DNA of 34,436 bases from CAMAPP01 sp046153685 (GCA_046153685.1 JBJXGH010000165.1:1-34436); one strand, 5' to 3'. Numbered from the stretch's first letter, positions 16,359 to 24,688 are shown. Numbers and translations are program-made. Notes: generated by a model not told the origin, from the sequence alone.

Positions 16359-17345
16359 ATGGTCGAATCGAAACATGTGGTGCGCGCGGCGGTCGTTCAG
16401 GCGGCCTCCGTGGTCTTCGACCGCGACCGCACGATCGAAAAGGCGCGCGCACTCATCGCCGACGCCGCGCGCGGCGGAGCGCAACTCGTGGTTCTGCCCG
16501 AAGCCTTCGTGCCGGGCTATCCCAAGGGTCTCGATTTCGGCGCGCGCGTGGGCAATCGCACGGATTCGGGCCGCGAGGATTTCCGCCGTTATTGGGAAAG
16601 CGCCGTCGAGGTGCCCTCGCCCGCGACCGTCGCGCTTGGCCGCGCGGCGCGCGATGCGAACGCCCATCTCGTCGCCGGCATCGTCGAACGCGACGGCGGC
16701 ACGCTGTATTGCACGGTTGTTTTCTTCGCCCCGGACGGGACGCTGCTCGGCAAGCACCGCAAGCTGAGGCCCACCGCCGCCGAACGCCTGGTCTGGGGCT
16801 TCGGCGACGGCTCGACCCTGCCGGTGTACGATACCGCACTCGGCAAGCTCGGCGCGGTCATCTGCTGGGAAAACTACATGCCCATGCTGCGCATGACGAT
16901 GTACGCCAAGGGCATACAGCTTTATTGCGCGCCGACCGCCGATGGCCGCGATTCATGGATTCCGACCGTGCAACACATCGCGCTCGAGGGCCGCTGTTTC
17001 GTGCTGTCGTGCTGCCAGTATCTTACGCGCGCGGACTGCCCAGCCGATTACGCCCTCGACATCGAGGCGCCTGGCGGCGTGCTAATGCGCGGGGGAAGCT
17101 GCATCGTTTCGCCCTTCGGCCAGATCCTCGCGGGCCCCCTTTACGGCGCCGAGGCGATTCTGTTCGCGGATTTGGACATGGCGGAGATCGCGCGCGGCAA
17201 GTACGACATGGACGTGGCCGGGCATTACGCGCGCCCCGACATCTTTCGCCTCATGGTGAACGAGCGGCCCAACCCCGCGGTTGCGAGCAATGCGGGGTCG
17301 GTGGCGGACGCCGGCGATCCCTTCGCGCCGCACAGCAAAACGTGA
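16359..17345 (+). CDS. Nitrilase
   Basis: A branch-1 nitrilase of 328 residues that should hydrolyse an organic nitrile to the carboxylic acid and ammonia. The Glu-Lys-Cys triad is visible: E48 in LPEAFVPGYP, K135 in GKHRKLRPT, C169 in CWENYMP. CWENYMP distinguishes true nitrilases from amidases. The following LYCAPTADGRDSW also fits aliphatic or arylacetonitrile-type enzymes. ATG 16359 is preferred over 16299 because GGAGG lies four bases upstream and the N-terminus VRAAVVQAASVVFD then sits where expected. It is first in a plus-strand operon with a PLP-dependent dehydratase (31 nt later) and an MDR oxidoreductase, which hints at use of a nitrile-containing or amino-acid-derived substrate. 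The actual substrate is unknown. Confidence 0.93.
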   Translation: MVESKHVVRAAVVQAASVVFDRDRTIEKARALIADAARGGAQLVVLPEAFVPGYPKGLDFGARVGNRTDSGREDFRRYWESAVEVPSPATVALGRAARDANAHLVAGIVERDGGTLYCTVVFFAPDGTLLGKHRKLRPTAAERLVWGFGDGSTLPVYDTALGKLGAVICWENYMPMLRMTMYAKGIQLYCAPTADGRDSWIPTVQHIALEGRCFVLSCCQYLTRADCPADYALDIEAPGGVLMRGGSCIVSPFGQILAGPLYGAEAILFADLDMAEIARGKYDMDVAGHYARPDIFRLMVNERPNPAVASNAGSVADAGDPFAPHSKT

Positions 17346-17376
17346 CGCGGCACTTTCCGTTCAGCGGGGCGACATT

Positions 17377-18330
17377 ATGATTGGGCGGGACGATATCGAG
17401 GAGGCGGCGGCGCGAATCGCTTCCCATATCCGCGCCACGCCGACATTGGCGCTCGAACCCGGTGCCCTCGGTTTGGCCGCGCGCGTCGTGCTCAAGCTTG
17501 AACTCTTGCAGCACGCGGGCTCGTTCAAGCCGCGAGGGGCGTTCAACCGTATTCTCTCGGCGCGCGTGCCCGCGGCAGGAGTCATTGCCGCCTCGGGCGG
17601 CAATCACGGCATCGCCACGGCTTACGCCGCGCGTGCGCTCGGCCATGCGGCCGATATTTTCGTGCCCGAGATATCCTCGCCCATCAAAATCGCACTCCTC
17701 AAGGCGCTTGGCGCGCGCGTGAGCGTGGTGGGGCGCGACTATCAGGCCGCGCTTGAGGCGAGCCAGACGCGCGCGGCGCAAACCGGCGCGCTCGTCGTCC
17801 ACGCCTACGATCAGGTCGAGGTTATGGCGGGCCAGGGAACGATCGGGCGGGAATTCGAGGCGCAAGCCCCCGATCTCGATACCGTGCTGGTCGCGTGCGG
17901 CGGAGGCGGGCTGATCGGCGGCATCGCCGCCTGGTACGGCGGGCGGTGCCGGATCGTGAGCGTCGAACCCGAGCGCGCGGCAAGTTTGGCGCGCGCGCTG
18001 GAAGCGGGAAGACCGGTCGAGGTCGAGCCGAGCGGCATCGCCGCCGATTCGCTCGGCGCGCGCAAGGTTGGCGCGCTCATGTTCGAGATTGCCCGTGCCC
18101 ATGTCGGCCGCGCGGTACTCGTGCCCGACGCGGCGATTCGCCAGGCGCAACTCGCGCTGTGGCGAGAAATGCGCCTTGCCGCCGAACCGGGCGCGGCCGC
18201 CGCCCTTGGCGCCCTGCTGTGCGGCGCGTACGCGCCCCGACCGGGAGAGCGCGTGGGCGTTCTCGTCTGCGGCGGCAATGTCGATCCGGCTTCGCTCAAC
18301 CCCGCGCCCGAGGAGGGCTTTACGCCATGA
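17377..18330 (+). CDS. Threonine/serine dehydratase-like PLP enzyme
   Basis: A fold-type II PLP enzyme of 317 residues. The Schiff-base lysine is K51 in HAGSFKPRGAFN. The phosphate-binding glycine loop reads CGGGGLIGG, and ASGGNHG is also present. It has no C-terminal ACT domain, so it resembles catabolic or general threonine/serine dehydratases (2-oxo acid plus ammonia) rather than feedback-regulated biosynthetic IlvA. Other members of this fold act on hydroxyamino acids or diaminopropionate, so the substrate is open. ATG 17377 is used because homologues begin at the IEEAAARI helix; upstream frame sequence overlaps the nitrilase. Its stop overlaps the next start as ATGA (18327-18330), indicating coupled translation. 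Confidence 0.9.
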   Translation: MIGRDDIEEAAARIASHIRATPTLALEPGALGLAARVVLKLELLQHAGSFKPRGAFNRILSARVPAAGVIAASGGNHGIATAYAARALGHAADIFVPEISSPIKIALLKALGARVSVVGRDYQAALEASQTRAAQTGALVVHAYDQVEVMAGQGTIGREFEAQAPDLDTVLVACGGGGLIGGIAAWYGGRCRIVSVEPERAASLARALEAGRPVEVEPSGIAADSLGARKVGALMFEIARAHVGRAVLVPDAAIRQAQLALWREMRLAAEPGAAAALGALLCGAYAPRPGERVGVLVCGGNVDPASLNPAPEEGFTP

Positions 18331-19397
18331 CCAATCCCCCGACACCAGCGGTCCCCACGACGATGAAAGCCATCGTTACCCGCGGCCATGGCGGCTTCGA
18401 GATGCTCGATTATACCGATGTGCCCGTGCCCAAGGCGCAAGACGGCGAAGTCTTGGTGCGCGTGACCGCGTGCGGGCTCAACAACACCGATGTCTGGAAT
18501 CGCGAGGCGCGCTATGGCACCGACCGCGACCCCGAGGCGCGCGTGGGCGTGGGCCGCGTCCTAAGCGCATGGCCGCGCATCCAGGGCTGCGATATCGCGG
18601 GCCGGATCGCCGGCGTCGGCGCGGGCGTGGACGCGGCGCGCATCGGCGAGCGCGTGCTGTGCAATTTCGTGATCTACGGACCGACGGGGCTCGGCTTTGC
18701 GGGCTCGCTCGGCGCCTCGCGCGATGGCGGTTACGCCGAATACACGACCCTGCCCGCCGGCAATGCCCACGTTGTCGGCGATATCGCGCTGAGCGACGCC
18801 GAGCTCGCGACCTTGCCCTGTGCCTATGTCACGGCCGAGCACATGCTCGATTCGATCACGGTGCGCGCGGGGGAATGGCTGCTGGTAACCGGCGCCTCGG
18901 GCGGGGCGGGCTCGGCCCTGGTGCAGCTTGCGCGCGCACGCGGCGCCAAGGTGGTGGCGATCACAAGCTCGCCCTGGCTCGAGCAGGTGCGATCGCTCGG
19001 CTGCGAGCACACGATCGCCCGCGACCGCGGCGATGTCTTCGAGCAGGTGCGCGCGGCCTTGGGCGAAGCGACGCTCGATGCCGCCGCGGACGTGGTGGGC
19101 GGGAAGCTGTTCAACACGGCGCTGGCGCTGCTGCGTCCAGGCGGGCGCTATGTCTCGGCGGGCGCCATCGGCGGCGCCGTCGTGGCGTTCGACATCCGCA
19201 CGATGTACCTGAAAAAATTGACCTTGCAGGGCGTGTCGATCGGCTATCCCCAGCACTTCGCCGCGGTGCTCGACCACGTCCGCGCGGGACGCGTGAAGCC
19301 CCTGCTCGCCGCGCGCTTCCCGCTCGCGCGCTTCAAGCAAGCGCAGGAATTGTTCATCTCGAAAAATTTCTTCGGCAATATCGTCGTCGAACCGTAA
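18327..19397 (+). CDS. MDR-family (quinone oxidoreductase-like) alcohol dehydrogenase
   Basis: A 356-residue medium-chain NAD(P)H-dependent oxidoreductase. The GroES-like N-terminal domain contains GEVLVRVTACGLNNTD and GCDIAG, where zinc alcohol dehydrogenases have a GHE zinc site. The catalytic zinc ligand is missing, as in quinone reductase and enoyl reductase branches. The Rossmann motif TGASGGAGSALVQLA at about 190-205 binds the cofactor. The substrate is unknown. It is the third gene of the nitrilase operon, with an ATGA overlap and GGAGG 10 bases upstream of ATG 18327. MKAIVTRGHGG from the ATG at 18363 is an alternative start. It converges on the amidase gene with 13 nt between stops. 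Confidence 0.88.
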   Translation: MTNPPTPAVPTTMKAIVTRGHGGFEMLDYTDVPVPKAQDGEVLVRVTACGLNNTDVWNREARYGTDRDPEARVGVGRVLSAWPRIQGCDIAGRIAGVGAGVDAARIGERVLCNFVIYGPTGLGFAGSLGASRDGGYAEYTTLPAGNAHVVGDIALSDAELATLPCAYVTAEHMLDSITVRAGEWLLVTGASGGAGSALVQLARARGAKVVAITSSPWLEQVRSLGCEHTIARDRGDVFEQVRAALGEATLDAAADVVGGKLFNTALALLRPGGRYVSAGAIGGAVVAFDIRTMYLKKLTLQGVSIGYPQHFAAVLDHVRAGRVKPLLAARFPLARFKQAQELFISKNFFGNIVVEP

Positions 19398-19410
19398 TCG
19401 CTCGTCCGCG

Positions 19411-20271
19411 TTATTCCGCTGCGTTCAAGGCACCGCGAATGACCACGGGGGCAGGGTTGGCAAACGGCCGGTCGTGCGCCAGTGCCGGCACCATGGAACG
19501 CGCTTCCGCGACGCGCGCGGTGTCGATTTCGGCCACCGACACACCGACCTCCTCTCCGCCATCGGCTAGGATTTCGCCCCAGGGCGCAACCACCAGGGAA
19601 TGGCCATAGGTTTCGCGCCCGTCCTCGTGCTTGCCCACCTGGGCGGGGGCGATGACGAAGCACCCGGTTTCAATCGCCCGCGCCCGCAACAAGACGTGCC
19701 AATGGGCCGCACCCGTAAAGCGCGTGAAGCACGCGGGCACGGTCAGGAACGACGCGCCCGCGTGGGCGAGCGCGCGGTACAGATGTGCAAACCGCAGATC
19801 GTAGCAAACCGTCAGGCCCACGAGCCCCCACGGGGTGGGCGCGAGCACGGCCGAGGTGCCCGAACGCACCGTTGCCGATTCCCGGTAGCTGTCGCCGTCC
19901 TTGAGATCGACGTCGAACATGTGAATCTTGTCGTAGGTCGCGACCGTGGCGCCCGTTGGATCGAACAGATAGGACCGGTTGGCAACGTGCTCGTCGTCGA
20001 GCTTGATCGTGAGCGAGCCCGCGAGCAGCCAGGCGCCGGTTTCGCGCGCCATTTCGGCGAAGGCGGGAATACCGGGATGGTCGCGCTCGGCGCGCGCCTT
20101 CCCCAGCATGCGCGTCCGTTTGCGGTCCACCATCAGCGCGGTCTCGGGTGTCGCGATGAAATCGGCGCCGCGCGCGCGCGCCGCGTGCACCAGCGGGCGC
20201 AGCGACGCGATGGCCGGCGCCATTTCGAGGCCCGTATTGGTCTGAACAAGACCGACCGTGAACTTGGTCAT
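19411..20271 (-). CDS. Nit-type carbon-nitrogen hydrolase (omega-amidase / deaminated-glutathione amidase-like)
   Basis: A 286-residue nitrilase-superfamily amidase. The triad is E43 (TPETAL), K115 (YDKIHMFD) and C156 (TVCYDLRF). CYDLRFAHLYR is the hallmark of Nit1/Nit2 amidases, unlike the CWENYMP of the true nitrilase 2 kb away. Family members remove amide groups from deaminated glutathione or 2-oxoglutaramate, a metabolite-repair role. It follows grxC with a 4-nt ATGA overlap (20268-20271), so it is translationally coupled to a glutathione-dependent enzyme, and that supports a glutathione-repair role (inference). The usual next gene, DUF1178, is displaced. Confidence 0.92.
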   Translation of the reverse strand: MTKFTVGLVQTNTGLEMAPAIASLRPLVHAARARGADFIATPETALMVDRKRTRMLGKARAERDHPGIPAFAEMARETGAWLLAGSLTIKLDDEHVANRSYLFDPTGATVATYDKIHMFDVDLKDGDSYRESATVRSGTSAVLAPTPWGLVGLTVCYDLRFAHLYRALAHAGASFLTVPACFTRFTGAAHWHVLLRARAIETGCFVIAPAQVGKHEDGRETYGHSLVVAPWGEILADGGEEVGVSVAEIDTARVAEARSMVPALAHDRPFANPAPVVIRGALNAAE

Positions 20272-20531
20272 GCCGCCCTCCCGAGAAGATTGTCGAGTTC
20301 GCCCGATTCCTCGAGCGCCGCGAGTTCGTCCGAACCGCCCACAGCCCGACCGTCGATGAAAATCTGCGGCACCGTGCGCCGGCCCCCGGCGCGCGCCGTC
20401 ATCGTCTCGCGCGTCTTCGGATCATAGGTCACGTCGATTTCCTCGAACGCGACGCCCTTGTCCTCGAGCAAGGCCTTTGCCCGGTGGCAATAGGGGCACA
20501 TCATCGTCGTGTAGATTTGAACATGGGCCAT
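20268..20531 (-). CDS. grxC: Glutaredoxin 3
   Basis: A dithiol glutaredoxin of 87 residues, using glutathione to reduce disulfides in the cytosol. Active site C12-P-Y-C15 in TTMMCPYCHRAKALL. The TVPQIFIDG cis-proline segment and GGSDEL glutathione-binding motif complete the fold. ATG 20531 gives the family start MAHVQIYTT, with GAGG upstream. A longer frame to 20729 runs into the comF 3' end and is rejected. It is followed by the Nit amidase with overlapping codons and preceded by comF (120-nt gap) on the same strand. Confidence 0.96.
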   Translation of the reverse strand: MAHVQIYTTMMCPYCHRAKALLEDKGVAFEEIDVTYDPKTRETMTARAGGRRTVPQIFIDGRAVGGSDELAALEESGELDNLLGRAA

Positions 20532-20650
20532 GATCCGCCTCGCCACGCCGTTTGCGCCGGCCGCGCGCCGACCAGAGCATATCATAAGGATAATAGGTCG
20601 GGCGCACCTTGCCTTCCAGCCTTCGAAGAACACCGCCAAGGTGGCGCGGC

Positions 20651-21415
20651 CTAGCCCTTGCTGATAACGCGGGCGAGCGTCAGCACATCGACCGCCCGCG
20701 CCCCCGCGCGCAGCAGCGTGGCCGTACACGAATCAATGGTCGCGCCGGTGGTCATCACGTCGTCCACGAGCAATACGCGCTGGCCAAGAGCGCGCATGCG
20801 GAGTGCGGGGTGAAGCGCGAAGGCGCCGCGCACATTGCGCGCGCGCTGGGCACGGCCGAGACGCCCTTGGGACTTCGTGCGCCGATGCCGGCGTAAAAGA
20901 TCAGGGATGACGGTTTTCCCGGTGAGCGCGCCGAGCGCCGTCGCCAAGAGGGCGGCCTGATTGTAGCGGCGGGAAAAGAGCCTAGTCCAATGAAGCGGCA
21001 CGGGGGCGATGAGATCGGCCTCTTCCAGCAATGTCGCCCCCGCACGCGCGAGCCACCGACCGAAGGCGGGGCCGGCATCGGTGCGATCGCCATGCTTGAA
21101 GGCGAGTACCAGGCCCCGGCTGGCGTCGTCGTAGCGGAGCGCTGCACGCGCCCGGTCGTAGGCCGGCGGCTGGGCGTGGCACAGGGCGCACCAACTGCCC
21201 TCGGGCGGCACGATATCCTCGAAGGGCACACCGCAGCGCTCGCATTGCGGCGGGGCGAGAAAGCGGATTTGCGACCAGCACGCAACGCACAGCGCGCCCG
21301 GTTCCGCGACCACCGTCTTGCACGAGAGACACAGCGGCGGCAACAGCGCATCGAGCGCGATACGCCCCGCGCGCCGCCACGCCCCGCCCGAATGTTCCGA
21401 GCGCTCCGCTGTCAT
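20651..21415 (-). CDS. comF: ComF family phosphoribosyltransferase-like protein
   Basis: A 254-residue ComF protein. The N-terminal part has zinc-finger-like cysteine pairs (CLSCK, CVACW, CERCG, CALCH). The C-terminal type I phosphoribosyltransferase domain has the PRPP motif VLLVDDVMTTGAT at about 205-217. In Gram-positives ComFC takes part in DNA uptake; in proteobacteria the role is less defined. ATG 21415 is preferred to the TTG at 21451 because it gives a compact N-terminus with a GGA element 8 bases upstream. It starts the comF-grxC-Nit unit and diverges from the methyltransferase gene over about 140 bp. Confidence 0.92.
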   Translation of the reverse strand: MTAERSEHSGGAWRRAGRIALDALLPPLCLSCKTVVAEPGALCVACWSQIRFLAPPQCERCGVPFEDIVPPEGSWCALCHAQPPAYDRARAALRYDDASRGLVLAFKHGDRTDAGPAFGRWLARAGATLLEEADLIAPVPLHWTRLFSRRYNQAALLATALGALTGKTVIPDLLRRHRRTKSQGRLGRAQRARNVRGAFALHPALRMRALGQRVLLVDDVMTTGATIDSCTATLLRAGARAVDVLTLARVISKG

Positions 21416-21556
21416 GGCGCAATCCGAGCGCAATGCACGGGGCGCTGTCAACCGGCCGATCGTTTAGGGCCCTACCGCCATGCGCGGCGCCCTGCCCGCC
21501 TCGCTTTCTCGCGCCTCCGCCTCGCGGCGCGCCGCTTGGCATGCGATAAATCCGCC

Positions 21557-22477
21557 ATGGTTATCGAGGTCTTCGATCGGCACATCGTGCGCGCGCGGCG
21601 CGAGCGGGCGGAATACGGGTTCGCGCGCCACGACTTCCTGTTCCGGGAGTTCGGCGCGCGCCTCGCCGAGCGCCTCGGGGATGTATCGCGGCGCTTCGAG
21701 CTTGCGCTCGACCTCGGCGGACATGGCGGCATCCTTTCAGACGCCTTGCTGGCGGGCGGACGGGTTGACGCGGTCGTGCATTGCGATCTCTCGGAGCGCT
21801 TTGCGCGTCGTGCGCGCGCGCCGAGCCTCGTGGCCGACGAGGAGGCCCTGCCCTTTCGCGATGCGTGCTTCGATTTGATCGCGAGCAATCTTGCGCTTCA
21901 TTGGACGAACGATCTGCCGGGAGCGCTCGCCCAGGCGCGGCGCGCGCTCAAGCCCGACGGACTTTTCCTGGGCGCGCTGTTCGGCGGCGAAACCCTCGTC
22001 GAATTGCGCACGTGCCTGCTAGAGGCCGAGCTCGCCGAGGACGGCGGCGCCAGCCCGCGCGTCTCGCCCATGGCCGAGATGGCAGACATGGGCGGGCTTC
22101 TCCAGCGCGCGGGCTTCGCCCTGCCGGTCGTGGACCAGGACCGCATCGAGGTGAGCTATCCCGACGCGCTCGCGCTCATGCGCGAGTTGCGCGCGATGGG
22201 CGAATCGAACGCCGTTGCCCGGCGCACGCGAAGGCCCACGCGTCGGGCCACGCTGGCGCGCGCGGCGGCACTCTACGCCGAACGCTTTGGGCGAAAGGAC
22301 GGCCGGATCCCCGCGACCTTTCAGGTGTTTTATCTTACCGCCTGGACGCCCCATCCGAGCCAGCAACAGCCGCGTCGGCCGGGCAGCGCGAATGCCCGGC
22401 TCGCGGACGCGCTGGGCGCCACGGAAGCGAGCAGCGGCGTGGCAACGGGCCGGCGCGAGCCGGACGCGGAAAATTGA
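21557..22477 (+). CDS. BioC/NDUFAF5-like class I SAM methyltransferase family protein
   Basis: A 306-residue SAM-dependent methyltransferase-fold protein resembling BioC and mitochondrial NDUFAF5. The N-terminus VFDRHIVRARRERAEYGFARHDFL is typical of that group. The SAM loop is degenerate relative to the common GxGxG (LDLGGHGG). SNLALHWTNDLPGALAQARR is the characteristic post-I/II segment. NDUFAF5 hydroxylates an arginine of complex I, so either methylation or an arginine modification is possible. Bacterial function is unproven. No clear ribosome-binding site precedes ATG 21557, but the conserved N-terminus supports the start. The tail beyond about residue 270 is low-complexity. Confidence 0.85.
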   Translation: MVIEVFDRHIVRARRERAEYGFARHDFLFREFGARLAERLGDVSRRFELALDLGGHGGILSDALLAGGRVDAVVHCDLSERFARRARAPSLVADEEALPFRDACFDLIASNLALHWTNDLPGALAQARRALKPDGLFLGALFGGETLVELRTCLLEAELAEDGGASPRVSPMAEMADMGGLLQRAGFALPVVDQDRIEVSYPDALALMRELRAMGESNAVARRTRRPTRRATLARAAALYAERFGRKDGRIPATFQVFYLTAWTPHPSQQQPRRPGSANARLADALGATEASSGVATGRREPDAEN

Positions 22478-22576
22478 GCCATCTCAATACGCCGTCGGCG
22501 GGGCACGATAAACTTTCCTAACCGAAATATGCGAGTATCAAGACAACAAGATCGCGGCAGGAATAGGGAGGACCGC

Positions 22577-22933
22577 ATGGGCAGCCATATCTTGAGCGGC
22601 CATATCTTGCGCAGCCGTATCACGGCTATCGTGGCCTTGGGAACCGCGGTGCTGTTCGCTTTCTGCGGTTCGGCGCAAGCGCAAGGCGATGCGCGGAACG
22701 GCCGGGCCCTGGCCCGCTCGTGGTGCACGTCTTGCCATCTGGTCGAGCCGAGCGGACTCGGCAGCGACACGGCGCCACCCTTCGCCATCATCGCCAACGA
22801 TGCGCAGCGCTCGCCGGCGCGTCTCAAGCGCTGGCTCGCCAATCCGCACCCACCCATGCCGAACATGCGCCTGAGCCGGAATGAGATCGACGACTTGGTC
22901 GCCTATCTCGAAAGCCTCAAGAGCAAGAAATAA
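22577..22933 (+). CDS. Small periplasmic class I cytochrome c
   Basis: A 118-residue exported monohaem cytochrome. A signal peptide (about 1-35, hydrophobic core ITAIVALGTAVLFAFCGSAQA) precedes the mature domain. The haem site is C50-T-S-C53-H54, and the methionine ligand is probably in HPPMPNMRL. The C-terminal helix EIDDLVAYLESLK is typical. GGGAGG before ATG 22577 is a strong ribosome-binding site and decides the start over ATG 22529. It would carry electrons in the periplasm; the partner is unknown. Oddity: the first codons contain three imperfect 15-nt tandem repeats. Confidence 0.92.
   Translation: MGSHILSGHILRSRITAIVALGTAVLFAFCGSAQAQGDARNGRALARSWCTSCHLVEPSGLGSDTAPPFAIIANDAQRSPARLKRWLANPHPPMPNMRLSRNEIDDLVAYLESLKSKK
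22581..22625. repeat. Three imperfect 15-nt tandem repeats in the cytochrome c signal peptide
   Basis: GCAGCCATATCTTGA, GCGGCCATATCTTGC and GCAGCCGTATCACGG lie end to end at 22581-22595, 22596-22610 and 22611-22625. The unit is a multiple of three, so the frame is kept and the repeats encode the SHIL / GHIL / SRIT series before the hydrophobic core. Confidence 0.8.
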
Positions 22934-22946
22934 CCTCGGCGTTCGC

Positions 22947-23366
22947 CTATAGGACGTCGCGCAGCATGGCGATAAGCGGCACGTCGGCGGGTGGCATGGC
23001 GTAGTCACCAAGATTTTGACCGCGCACCCAAGCCAAGCGCTGGCCCTCGCGGGCCTCGACCAGCCCATCCCAGATACGGCACAGATAGAGCGGCATCAGA
23101 AGATGGAACGCCTCGTAGCGATGCGAAGCGAAGGTGAAGGGCGCAAGACAGCGCGCACTGACATCGATGCCGAGTTCTTCCTTGAGTTCGCGAATGAGCG
23201 CCGCTTCCGGCGTCTCGCGTGCGCCCAGCTTGCCGCCGGGGAACTCCCACAACCCCGCCATCGCCTTGCCCGGGGGGCGCTCGGCCAGTAAGACCCGGCC
23301 ATCGGCATCGATTAGCGCCGCGGCAACGACCACGACAACCGGCGGCTCAGCTCCGGTAATCGGCAT
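22947..23366 (-). CDS. mutT: Nudix hydrolase, 8-oxo-dGTP diphosphatase MutT
   Basis: A 139-residue Nudix enzyme that sanitises oxidised nucleotides (8-oxo-dGTP to 8-oxo-dGMP). The Nudix box spans about 44-66, from GGKLGARETPEAA to RELKEELGI, with the metal-binding REL..EE. WEFPGGK just before it is typical of MutT. Its start lies inside the 3' end of argJ (20-nt overlap, 23347-23366) and lacks its own ribosome-binding site, so it depends on argJ translation. argJ-mutT is a common alphaproteobacterial pair. Confidence 0.92.
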   Translation of the reverse strand: MPITGAEPPVVVVVAAALIDADGRVLLAERPPGKAMAGLWEFPGGKLGARETPEAALIRELKEELGIDVSARCLAPFTFASHRYEAFHLLMPLYLCRIWDGLVEAREGQRLAWVRGQNLGDYAMPPADVPLIAMLRDVL

Positions 23367-24576
23367 TGATGCTGATATAGCCGTGCGTCAGATCGCAGGT
23401 CCAAACGACCGCCTGGCCGCGGCCAAGGCCAAGTTCGACCACGATATCGATTTCGGCACCCTTCATATGCCGGGCGACGGGTGCCTCATCGAATTTGGGT
23501 ATGCGTAGGCCGGCCTTGGCCACTTGCACGCCGCCGATGCGAATACCGAGCTTGTTCTGCCTTGCGGGCTCGCCGGATTTTCCGACCGCCATGACGAGAC
23601 GGCCCCAGTTCGCGTCCTCGCCCGCGATCGCGGTTTTCACCAAGGGCGAATTGGCGATCGCCAGGCCCATGCGCCGCGCTGAGGCGTCGGACACGGCACC
23701 CTTGACCGTTATGGCGATGAACTTCCGTGCGCCCTCGCCGTCGCGCACCACCTGTTGCGCCAAGTCCCGCATGACCGCATCGAGCGCGGCGGTGAAATCC
23801 TTGAGATGGCCGTTCGTCGCCGAAGTCACCGCCCTGTGCCGCACCTGGCCGGTCGCGCACAGCACGACCGTGTCCGAAGTCGAGGTGTCGCCATCGACCG
23901 TCGTGGCATTGAAGGACCGGTCGGAGGCGCGGGCGATGAGCGCGCGCAATACGGGCGCCGGCAGCCGGGCGTCGGTGAAAACAAAGCCGAGCATCGTGCC
24001 CATGTTCGGCGCGATCATACCCGAACCCTTGACGATGCCATTGATCGTGACCTTCGTACCGGCGATTTTCGCCGTGCGCGTCGCGGCCTTGGGGAACGTA
24101 TCCGTGGTCATGATCGCCGCTGCCGCCTCGGGCCACGCCCGGGCCGAGAGGCGCGCGCCAAGCTCGGCCAGCTTCGCGGTGATCTTCTCGTCGGGCAGTG
24201 GCTCGCCGATCACGCCGGTCGAGGCAACATAGATCTCGTGCGCGGCACAGCCGAACAATTTCCGCGCGCCCTCGACCGTGCGCCGAACCGAAGCGTCGCC
24301 GACCTTGCCCGTAAAGGCATTGGCATTGCCCGAATTGACGACGATCGCACGCGCCCGGCCCTTGGCGTTGATCTCTTTGCACCACATCACCGGCGCGGAA
24401 GGCATCGAGGTGCGGGTATAGACCCCCGCCGCCGTCGTGCCGGGGGCCAGTTCGACCAAAAGAAGATCCGTGCGGCCCTTGTAGCGGATGCCGCAATTGC
24501 CCGAAGCCAGGCGCACGCCAGCCAGGGCGGGCAAGGCCGGGAAGCGGGCGGGAGCGAGTGGGGAACGGTCGGTCAT
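23347..24576 (-). CDS. argJ: Bifunctional glutamate N-acetyltransferase / amino-acid acetyltransferase ArgJ
   Basis: A 409-residue ornithine acetyltransferase for the cyclic arginine pathway, transferring acetyl from N-acetylornithine to glutamate. The enzyme cuts itself before a catalytic threonine. That threonine is T194 in KGSGMIAPNMGTMLGF. The residue before it is Gly193, where the textbook motif has Ala (MATML), an unusual change at the cleavage bond. The family motifs TVDGDTSTSDT, NSGNANAFTG and the C-terminus GYISINADYRS are all present. It diverges from secA over 153 bp and is followed by overlapping mutT. The parvulin-type gene often found next to secA in relatives is absent. Confidence 0.95.
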   Translation of the reverse strand: MTDRSPLAPARFPALPALAGVRLASGNCGIRYKGRTDLLLVELAPGTTAAGVYTRTSMPSAPVMWCKEINAKGRARAIVVNSGNANAFTGKVGDASVRRTVEGARKLFGCAAHEIYVASTGVIGEPLPDEKITAKLAELGARLSARAWPEAAAAIMTTDTFPKAATRTAKIAGTKVTINGIVKGSGMIAPNMGTMLGFVFTDARLPAPVLRALIARASDRSFNATTVDGDTSTSDTVVLCATGQVRHRAVTSATNGHLKDFTAALDAVMRDLAQQVVRDGEGARKFIAITVKGAVSDASARRMGLAIANSPLVKTAIAGEDANWGRLVMAVGKSGEPARQNKLGIRIGGVQVAKAGLRIPKFDEAPVARHMKGAEIDIVVELGLGRGQAVVWTCDLTHGYISINADYRS

Positions 24577-24659
24577 GGCACGCTCGCAGGGCTGGATTCC
24601 GCTGGCCGATTAAGCACATGACAGCGTCCCGGCACAAGACGCGACCGCGCGACCGCACG

Positions 24660-24688
24660 TTGACAGCGTGAAGGTCCGTACCTATCTG
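24660..24688 (+). promoter_or_regulatory. Sigma70 promoter of secA
   Basis: TTGACA (24660-24665), exactly 17 nt, TATCTG (24683-24688). The -35 is perfect and the -10 matches 4 of 6 positions. It lies about 41 bp before the secA ATG, giving a leader of roughly 35 nt that includes an unusual C8 run (about 24705-24712). Confidence 0.75.
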
